Below the pieces are notes generated by a model. That model worked only from the letters and a program-made list of their open reading frames with translations, did no database searches and had not been told where the DNA came from. 37,955 bases of DNA from Clostridiaceae bacterium (GTDB lineage: Bacteria > Bacillota > Clostridia > TANB77 > CAG-508), in the NCBI GenBank assembly GCA_012513065.1, contig JAAZCX010000036.1, positions 1-37,955 of the forward strand, given 5' to 3'. The translations under genes were made by a program, and so were the position numbers. The first letter of the stretch is position 1. Each line of letters begins with the position of its first letter. Below are positions 32,654 through 37,955 of this stretch, one piece after another.

Positions 32654-32790
32654 ATATTAAATAGCAAGCCATGAATTGTTACTACCACAATTCGAAAATA
32701 GGAAAATCCCAAACCCATTAGATAAGGATAGAATTTGCAAATAAAATTATGTAAGTTCTTCCTTTAATATAAAAAATTGGAGGTAAATAT
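32654..32790. other. Candidate oriT region upstream of mobC
   Basis: Gene-free stretch before the mobC-relaxase pair. It has a perfect inverted repeat GAATTGT-N7-ACAATTC (32673-32693). MobC-relaxase modules usually carry oriT immediately upstream. No nic consensus recognised. Confidence 0.5.
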
Positions 32791-33102
32791 ATGAGAAATA
32801 GAACAATAAAAAAACAAGTTTGGTTAAATGAAAACGAAGAAAAGTTATTAAAAGAAAAATGTTATAACGGATTAATAAGTGAATCAGATTTTTTTAGAAG
32901 ATGTATTACAAATAAAAATTTAAAAGAAAAACCAGATGAAGAATTTTACAACATATTGCAAAATTTAAATAAAATTGGAACTAATATAAATCAAGTTGCA
33001 AAGAAAGCAAATATTTATGGAATTGTAGACACTTATAAATTCGACAAATGTTATAGAGAAATTTTAGATATGAAATTAAAGTTAGAGCGAAAATATTTGT
33101 AG
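32791..33102 (+). CDS. mobC: MobC-like relaxosome accessory protein
   Basis: A 103-residue ribbon-helix-helix-type protein: N-terminal beta strand KKQVWLNENEEKLLKEKC, then SESDFFRRCI. The MobC motif LNKIGTNINQVAKKANIYG is near residue 55-75. It helps the relaxase melt or nick oriT. RBS GGAGG. Followed 12 nt later by the relaxase. Confidence 0.9.
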   Translation: MRNRTIKKQVWLNENEEKLLKEKCYNGLISESDFFRRCITNKNLKEKPDEEFYNILQNLNKIGTNINQVAKKANIYGIVDTYKFDKCYREILDMKLKLERKYL

Positions 33103-33114
33103 GAGGTTTTGCAT

Positions 33115-34428
33115 TTGGCAGTGACAGATTTAAGTCCAATAAAAACTGGAAAAATTAAAAGTGTAATTGATTATGATATGAATCCATTAAAAACAAAAGA
33201 TAAATTATATGTGTCAGGAATAAATTGTATTCCTGACATTGCTTATGATGAAATGATGATTGTAAAAAATGGTTACGGAAAGACTGATAGAATTATAGGA
33301 TTCCACGGATACCAGTCATTTGAAACAGGAGAAGTAAGTCCAGAGATAGCTCATGAAATAGGTGTAAAATTGGCACAGGAATTATGGGGAGATAGATTTC
33401 AAGTTATTGTTTCAACACATATTAATACTGACAATATTCATAATCACTTTTGTTTAAATTCTGTATCATTTAAAGATGGTAAAAAATATTATTGGAATAA
33501 AGCTGAAAAATTCAATATGAGAAAGGCTTCAGATATTCTTTGCAGTGATTATGGATTATCTGTATTGAATGAACGAAATAGTAATAGAACTAATGCTTTT
33601 GCAGATAAATATGCAAATAGCAATAAAACTTTAATTGAAATAAAGCAGGATATAGATTATGCAATTTATATGAGTAATAATTATAATGATTTTAGAATGT
33701 ATATGAAAAACATGGGATATAAATTAATTGATTATGGTGTAAAATTTAGTATTTCTTGCGAATTCTTGAAAAGAAATATACGACCTGAAAGGAGATTTGG
33801 AAAAGATTATAGTTTGGAAAGAATTAGACAGAGAATACGAGAAGAAAAAGGTATATTATATAATTCTAGTTATTTAAAAAGTGGTGTTAATAAACATTTT
33901 GTTTCAAAGGTTTATAAGGATTATAAATATAAAAACAAACGAGAACCTAGTTTATTTGAGATTTTGTTTGAGTTTATAATATTTGTCACTATGGGAATTG
34001 ATTTAACTAAAAAAGGTAATTTCAAAGCAATAAAGCATAAATTATCTAAAGATCAGAAAAAGGCAGTAAAGATAATGGAAAAATATTCGGATGAAAATAA
34101 AATGATAGCCCAATATAAGATTATTTCTTTTGAAGATTTAGAAAGTATTAAAGAAACGAAGCAAGCTGAATTATCTAAGTTAAAAAGTGAAAGAGAAGAA
34201 TTGCAAAGAGAAAATCGAAAGAATATTCCTGAAGAAAAGAAAAATGAAAATATTAATTTGATTGAAAAATTAAGTGTTGATATTAAAGAAGTTGGTAGAT
34301 TGGTGTATTTGTGTAATGATATGTTATTTGTTAGGAATAAAATTAAGGTTGAAAGAGAATTGTATTTAATTCAAAAGGATGAAATTGAAAAACAGAACAA
34401 AGAAAAGAATAGAAAATATGAAAGATGA
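33115..34428 (+). CDS. Relaxase (MobP/Pfam Relaxase family)
   Basis: A 437-residue relaxase that nicks oriT. The catalytic Tyr is likely in SVIDYDMNP near residue 22. The metal-binding HUH motif reads HINTDNIHNHF near residue 104. The N-terminal domain is complete, and the C-terminus is a Lys/Glu-rich helical region. The start is a TTG at 33115, 8 nt after AGGAGG, giving the family N-terminus (M)AVTDL. Downstream conjugation genes are absent here, so the element would be mobilised in trans. Confidence 0.93.
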   Translation: MAVTDLSPIKTGKIKSVIDYDMNPLKTKDKLYVSGINCIPDIAYDEMMIVKNGYGKTDRIIGFHGYQSFETGEVSPEIAHEIGVKLAQELWGDRFQVIVSTHINTDNIHNHFCLNSVSFKDGKKYYWNKAEKFNMRKASDILCSDYGLSVLNERNSNRTNAFADKYANSNKTLIEIKQDIDYAIYMSNNYNDFRMYMKNMGYKLIDYGVKFSISCEFLKRNIRPERRFGKDYSLERIRQRIREEKGILYNSSYLKSGVNKHFVSKVYKDYKYKNKREPSLFEILFEFIIFVTMGIDLTKKGNFKAIKHKLSKDQKKAVKIMEKYSDENKMIAQYKIISFEDLESIKETKQAELSKLKSEREELQRENRKNIPEEKKNENINLIEKLSVDIKEVGRLVYLCNDMLFVRNKIKVERELYLIQKDEIEKQNKEKNRKYER

Positions 34429-34457
34429 CGAATTTGTATTTGATAAAATTGAAAAAA

Positions 34458-34482
34458 CTGAGGTCTAAAAAATAGACCTCAG
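34458..34482 (-). terminator. Terminator of the cargo operon
   Basis: CTGAGGTCTA / TAGACCTCAG 10-bp stem with a 5-nt loop. On the minus strand it is followed by a T-run (TTTTTTC), which fits the flavoprotein-aldolase gene ending at 34490. Confidence 0.85.
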
Positions 34483-34489
34483 CTAAAAA

Positions 34490-35569
34490 TTATTTCAAAG
34501 TTTCAGTATACATTTTAAAATATTGTGTTAATGCATTCTTAAATGTATCTGATAGGATAATTTCGCCATGCAATTTCATAATTGCATAGTTATAATTGTC
34601 TAAAACAGGTTTGATTTTGTACAATTCATTCCACGAGCCATACCTCAAATATTCTTTACTAGTGTATTTCAACATTTTAGGACTATAAGTGATATCGCGA
34701 CAATGACCATGAACAACAACATTGGATGTATGATAAGCTTCAAAGAGTTCTAAAACTAAAGGTGTCTCAGAAGACGGCATATTTTCACCAGACCATTCTA
34801 CACAATGATTTTTCCATGTGTGAATGAGTGTCAAATGCTCTCTAGAAAGATTTCCCAAAGAAGATCCAGTTGAAGTAATTAATATACCTTCTGGAATGCG
34901 TTTTGCAATGAATCCAGCAACTCCATTTGAATATTGATTATCCTGAATATATTTTCCCGTCTTAAAAAATTCAGGATAATATAAATCAATGATTTTCTGC
35001 ATATTATAGTTTACTTTTTTTCCAAAATATCTGATTTTAGAATATTTGTGACAAACACTATCTAAAATTTTTTCCCAAGGAGCCATAGTAATTTTTTCTA
35101 GAATGCCATCATCATTGTATACATATTCAGGATAAATAATAGAGATATTCCCAAATGAAAGGATTTTATTGAAGTTTTCCTTTGTAATTGGATGGTTAAA
35201 GTATCCCTGATTCATTGATGGAGCTATAATAATATATTTTCCTTTTCCTATAGCCTCATGTAAAATCGATAATGGGTAATTATCAGCAATTCCGTTTGCA
35301 ATTTTTGAAAAAGTATTAAATGTACACGGTGCAATAATTACAATATCTTCCTCAGGAATTCTATCATCAGCTGAAATATGATTAAAAGTATATTCTCTTT
35401 TTATCCGATAGTCCTCCAACAACGATAAATCCATAATTGAGCAACTCATTTCTGTTGGCATCACAATACAAGTAGCACCTTCATTACTCAAGTCATCCAA
35501 AAGATTTTTAACATTTTTAGACTTTGTTGCACCAGTTGTAATAAGATAAATTACTTTACCTTCTAACAC
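34490..35569 (-). CDS. Flavoprotein (HFCD type) fused to a class II aldolase domain
   Basis: A 359-residue protein starting at GTG 35569, 8 nt after GGAGG. Residues 1-185 match the homo-oligomeric flavin-containing Cys decarboxylase (HFCD) family (Dfp/CoaC, EpiD). Seen are the active-site His in FNHISADD, PCTFNT with NTFSKIANGIADN (FMN binding), and the PSMN substrate clamp. CoaC's later catalytic Cys is not seen. Residues about 190-359 match class II aldolase/adducin: TSTGSSLGNLS, SSETP, metal ligands HGH near 287-289 and HGE near 334. Fusion function unknown. Last gene of its operon. Confidence 0.85.
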   Translation of the reverse strand: MLEGKVIYLITTGATKSKNVKNLLDDLSNEGATCIVMPTEMSCSIMDLSLLEDYRIKREYTFNHISADDRIPEEDIVIIAPCTFNTFSKIANGIADNYPLSILHEAIGKGKYIIIAPSMNQGYFNHPITKENFNKILSFGNISIIYPEYVYNDDGILEKITMAPWEKILDSVCHKYSKIRYFGKKVNYNMQKIIDLYYPEFFKTGKYIQDNQYSNGVAGFIAKRIPEGILITSTGSSLGNLSREHLTLIHTWKNHCVEWSGENMPSSETPLVLELFEAYHTSNVVVHGHCRDITYSPKMLKYTSKEYLRYGSWNELYKIKPVLDNYNYAIMKLHGEIILSDTFKNALTQYFKMYTETLK

Positions 35570-35584
35570 AATAATCACCTCCTA

Positions 35585-36058
35585 CTAGAAATTGTATCTC
35601 CGATACAATTCATAAGCAATAGCAGATACGGCAACAGGTAATGTTAAAAAGTCAACTTTAGATTTATCCATTGGCAATTTAACAGTTGTATCTAACATAG
35701 CCTGTTTTACATCTGTTAAACCAGATGTTTCTGTACCGAAAACAACAACAATATCTTGACTTTCTGGTAAATTTAAATCGTAAAAAATTTTGTTAGTGTT
35801 TCCAGATGTTCCAATTAGATATTTTCCTTTGCTTTTTAAATCAGCAATAGCTTCTTCAAAGGTTTCATAATGTATTTCGGTGATTTTTTCAGTAATATTC
35901 CAAGATTTTACTTTACTTTGAATCTTTGGAAGATTAAAAGGAATTGAGTTCTTTCCAGCCGTATATATTACACAATCAATTGCATTCGCAATCTGAATAA
36001 TATGTGCAATATCATAGGGTGACCGAATTGTGTCAAACAATAATTCAACTTTTTTCAT
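35585..36058 (-). CDS. SPOUT (SpoU/TrmH)-family RNA 2'-O-methyltransferase-like protein
   Basis: A 157-residue trefoil-knot methyltransferase, without the usual N-terminal substrate domain of larger family members. Motif 1 is RSPYDIAHIIQIANA (12-26), motif 2 VVFGTETSGL (105-114) and motif 3 FLTLPVAVSAIAYEL (137-151). Motif 3 has Thr-Leu-Pro where most have Leu-Asn-Val, so substrate or activity may differ. Known members methylate tRNA or rRNA; some (TsnR, AviRb) protect antibiotic producers. Seven nt separate its stop from the GTG-started flavoprotein's Shine-Dalgarno region. Confidence 0.85.
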   Translation of the reverse strand: MKKVELLFDTIRSPYDIAHIIQIANAIDCVIYTAGKNSIPFNLPKIQSKVKSWNITEKITEIHYETFEEAIADLKSKGKYLIGTSGNTNKIFYDLNLPESQDIVVVFGTETSGLTDVKQAMLDTTVKLPMDKSKVDFLTLPVAVSAIAYELYRRYNF

Positions 36059-36079
36059 AGTAATACCGCCTTTCAGTAA

Positions 36080-36787
36080 TTAAAGTTTTTGAGTTACTAA
36101 AATAAATGGATCAGAAGTAATCTTTATATTGATACTTCCAAAAGCATTTTTAATGCAATCTTCATCTTTGGATGAATAATCTTGAATAAATGGATAGCTT
36201 TTTACTACATTTAACAAATCTGTTATTTTTGTAAAGGTTCGTTCAATGTAGTATGTTTCTAAACTTATAAGATGCATATGTTCTCTTTCTAATTTTTCAA
36301 CATAAAATGTTGGAATTCTAGAACGAATAAGTCGTTCTGGAAAAAGAGTTGCAATTTCGACTAATCCTTTCCCTGTACCATATTCCCTAAATATAAAGTA
36401 TCCATTAGGTTTTAATACTCTAAATATTTCGCAAGAGCTAAATCTAGTTACATTCTTTGCTGTAATAATATCAAATGAAGAATCGTCGAATGGCAAATGA
36501 GTATTATCTCCTTTCACAATAAGTGCAGTTCCGTTTAAATTTTTGTTTGCTTCTTTTATCATTGCCTCGGAATTGTCTAAACCAACAAGATTACAACTAA
36601 AGTTGCATTTTTCTTTTATTTGACTTAAAACAAAACCATTTCCAGTTCCAATGTCTAATACATTATCATCCTCCTTTAATAATGAAATAATTTTCCGAAA
36701 GAACAAGTCATTTATATTAATTTCTTGTTCAATGGGTGCTGTACTTACAGAATTTCTTATGCTTACTACTTTTTCGTCATAAAACAT
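36080..36787 (-). CDS. Class I SAM-dependent methyltransferase
   Basis: A 235-residue Rossmann methyltransferase: motif I VLDIGTGNGFVLSQI near residue 43, acidic loop VGLDNSEAMIKEA near 71, motif IV FDIITAKNVTRF near 108, and YFIFREYGTGKG later. It resembles small-molecule methyltransferases of the UbiE/Methyltransf_11 group. Substrate unknown. I use the ATG at 36787; the track's GTG overlaps the RBS (AGAGGTG). It heads the cargo operon and is followed by the SPOUT gene. Confidence 0.85.
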   Translation of the reverse strand: MFYDEKVVSIRNSVSTAPIEQEININDLFFRKIISLLKEDDNVLDIGTGNGFVLSQIKEKCNFSCNLVGLDNSEAMIKEANKNLNGTALIVKGDNTHLPFDDSSFDIITAKNVTRFSSCEIFRVLKPNGYFIFREYGTGKGLVEIATLFPERLIRSRIPTFYVEKLEREHMHLISLETYYIERTFTKITDLLNVVKSYPFIQDYSSKDEDCIKNAFGSINIKITSDPFILVTQKL

Positions 36788-36821
36788 AATTATCACCTCT
36801 TTTATAAGTTTTACGAATACT

Positions 36822-36850
36822 ATTCTATCATATTATGTAAATTATGTCAA
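36822..36850 (-). promoter_or_regulatory. Promoter of the methyltransferase-SPOUT-flavoprotein operon
   Basis: On the minus strand TTGACA (36845-36850), 17-bp spacer, TAGAAT (36822-36827). Confidence 0.88.
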
Positions 36851-36853
36851 TAT

Positions 36854-36888
36854 AAACAAAGGCGATGCATTATACATCGCCTTTGTTT
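36854..36888 (-). terminator. Terminator between the two cargo methyltransferase genes
   Basis: AAACAAAGGCGATG / CATCGCCTTTGTTT perfect 14-bp stem with a 7-nt loop. It separates the upstream methyltransferase from the following operon. Its minus-strand tail is only weakly T-rich. Confidence 0.75.
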
Positions 36889-36889
36889 A

Positions 36890-37693
36890 TCATTTTTTGC
36901 AACTAATTAGCAGAATTTCAGAGCCAACATCAAATATTTCTACAGATTCAAAACCACTATTTAAGATTGCTGCCTGTACCCAATCCAAATTTTTCTGTGT
37001 TTCAACATTGGAACATTCCTTTGTAGAGGGGTTATAGATACCTTTAATAATAGTTCTAGAACCATTAGAAAGGTCAATATAACCATTAGAAATAGAAAAA
37101 ATCACAATTCCATAAGGTTTCAAACTCTTATAAGCCTTCTTTACGATAACATCCAAATCATTTCCTGCACAATATGCAGCTCTTAAATTAAGATAGATAT
37201 CATAATAATTATGCTTGGGTTCAAAAGAATCCATTGACTGACAAAAAAAGTTAATCCTTGGGAATAATTCTTTCCCGTTTTTCACAGCTGTCTTAGATAT
37301 TTCAACAACATCAAATTCAATATCATTGAATCCATTAAAAATCTGAAATAATTCAGAACCATTATTAGAGCCTACAGCTAAAACTTTGCAATTAGTCAAA
37401 CAAGATTTATATTCTCTAATTTTTGAAAGGAACTGAGTATTCCAATTTGGGCATTCTAAACGATAATCATTTTGATAGTTATATGTCCCATATTTTTTGT
37501 TAAAAGCATGATCTCTTGCTTGTTTAGCCAATCTAAATACTTGTAATTTTTGAGATGGAGGAAGATTTTTGGTCCATCTTTTTACTTCATCATCAAAAAA
37601 TTTTGTTGTATCAAATTCTACATTGTAACCATGATTCCGCATAAATTCTTCTACAAGTTCCTTAATGCTAATTTCATACCAATTTTTACTCAT
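36890..37693 (-). CDS. SAM-dependent methyltransferase with N-terminal extension
   Basis: A 267-residue protein. Residues about 95-265 form a class I methyltransferase fold: CKVLAVGSNNGSELFQIF (motif I with an unusual Ser-Asn-Asn loop), DVVEISKTAVKNGKEL, and YYDIYLNLRAAYC at motif IV. Residues 1-95 are a predicted helical extension rich in aromatic and charged residues (DDEVKRWTKNLPPSQKLQVF) that I do not recognise. The start is the ATG at 37693 (AAAGGTGG upstream); the track's start is inside the inverted repeat region. Own promoter and terminator. Substrate unknown. Confidence 0.8.
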   Translation of the reverse strand: MSKNWYEISIKELVEEFMRNHGYNVEFDTTKFFDDEVKRWTKNLPPSQKLQVFRLAKQARDHAFNKKYGTYNYQNDYRLECPNWNTQFLSKIREYKSCLTNCKVLAVGSNNGSELFQIFNGFNDIEFDVVEISKTAVKNGKELFPRINFFCQSMDSFEPKHNYYDIYLNLRAAYCAGNDLDVIVKKAYKSLKPYGIVIFSISNGYIDLSNGSRTIIKGIYNPSTKECSNVETQKNLDWVQAAILNSGFESVEIFDVGSEILLISCKK

Positions 37694-37719
37694 ATAAATT
37701 CCACCTTTCAGTTGTGTTA

Positions 37720-37761
37720 GATAGTTAATAATTAAATTAATCAATTTAATTATTAACTATC
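37720..37761. repeat. Perfect 19-bp inverted repeat upstream of the N-extended methyltransferase
   Basis: GATAGTTAATAATTAAATT and its exact reverse complement separated by AATC. It lies between the promoter and the start codon. Could be an operator or a leader hairpin. Confidence 0.95.
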
Positions 37762-37786
37762 CGTTTTTCTGCTAAGTTGCGAACAT

Positions 37787-37815
37787 ATTATATCATAAAA
37801 AAACAAAACAGTAAA
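37787..37815 (-). promoter_or_regulatory. Promoter of the N-extended methyltransferase
   Basis: On the minus strand TTTACT (37810-37815), 17-bp spacer, TATAAT (37787-37792). The inverted repeat starts about 25 nt downstream. Confidence 0.75.
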
Positions 37816-37822
37816 CATAATT

Positions 37823-37955
37823 TTAATTAAATACATCGATTTTTTCCGTTTTATTTATAATTTTCCCAGTTAATGCATTAAAAAGAACATTTTTTAAAAA
37901 ATTTTTATCTCCATACCATTGTATCAAATTTATAAATTCATCTAAGTCACACCAT
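37823..37955 (-). CDS. C-terminal end of a gene cut by the window edge
   Basis: An open frame enters from the right edge and ends at TAA (37823-37825), giving 43 residues: WCDLDEFINLIQWYGDKNFLKN ... TEKIDVFN. Composition looks protein-like, and the other frames have early stops. Family not recognised. The promoter of the next gene starts within this gene's end region or just after it. Confidence 0.5.
   Translation of the reverse strand, partial: WCDLDEFINLIQWYGDKNFLKNVLFNALTGKIINKTEKIDVFN

Noticed and set aside
34418-34468. 16-codon ORF (MKDDEF...) overlapping the relaxase end
   Set aside because: Too short and ends within the terminator; possibly the remnant start of a lost downstream gene, not callable.
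34490-35569. DpaB (dipicolinate synthase subunit B) for the N-terminal flavoprotein half
   Set aside because: It carries HFCD/CoaC-type PCTFNT and PSMN motifs, is fused to an aldolase domain and lies in mobile-element cargo, so it is not the missing DpaB.

Overview
The window is very AT-rich DNA that reads as a chromosome segment of a spore-forming, low-GC Firmicute, most likely a Clostridia-type anaerobe. The evidence is the ctsR-mcsA-mcsB-clpC heat-shock operon, two alpha/beta-type SASP genes, dipicolinate synthase subunit A, a PASTA kinase/PP2C pair, and a clostridial-style type IV pilus locus. The species cannot be named from the sequence alone.

Layout. (1) 1-6.7 kb: a secreted/membrane bactofilin-like protein (+), converging on the operon rlmN-prpC-prkC-rsgA-rpe (-). 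rsgA carries a one-base insertion in its P-loop. (2) 6.8-12.6 kb: a CDF metal transporter (+), then ctsR-mcsA-mcsB-clpC (-), with a canonical sigma-A promoter and a textbook CtsR operator. A 57-codon ORF missed by the ORF track lies just upstream of ctsR. (3) 12.7-17 kb: two SASP genes (+) with a conserved upstream block, flanking a Zn/Cd-type CDF exporter with its ArsR/CadC-like regulator and a pentapeptide-repeat protein. Then come hpf (-) and rpsT (+). (4) 17-27.1 kb: a ROK sugar kinase and a type IV pilus operon (-). In transcription order it is a PilM-PilN fusion, a PilO-like protein, an unknown membrane protein, a tiny pilin, prepilin peptidase, two minor pilins, PilB, PilT, PilC and the ROK kinase. 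(5) 27.4-31 kb: ppa, a membrane TPR protein, dpaA and uppP (-). (6) 31.1 kb: tRNA-Leu(UAA).

(7) From the tRNA to the right edge the content changes to a mobile element, apparently inserted at the 3' end of tRNA-Leu. It has a RepA_N-type initiator, TnpV, a small element gene broken by an in-frame stop, a MobC-like accessory protein and a MobP-type relaxase, all on +. On - lies a four-gene cargo: two class I SAM methyltransferases, a SPOUT RNA-methyltransferase-like protein, and an unusual fusion of an HFCD-type flavoprotein with a class II aldolase domain. The cargo has its own promoters and terminators, and one promoter carries a perfect 19-bp inverted repeat. No integrase is visible, so it must lie beyond the right edge or be lost.

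The cargo module is the best candidate here for an undescribed system. Flavin chemistry, aldolase-type chemistry and methylation are combined with a possible RNA 2'-O-methylation step that could serve modification or self-protection. That functional reading is inference. The domain assignments rest on motifs seen in the sequence.
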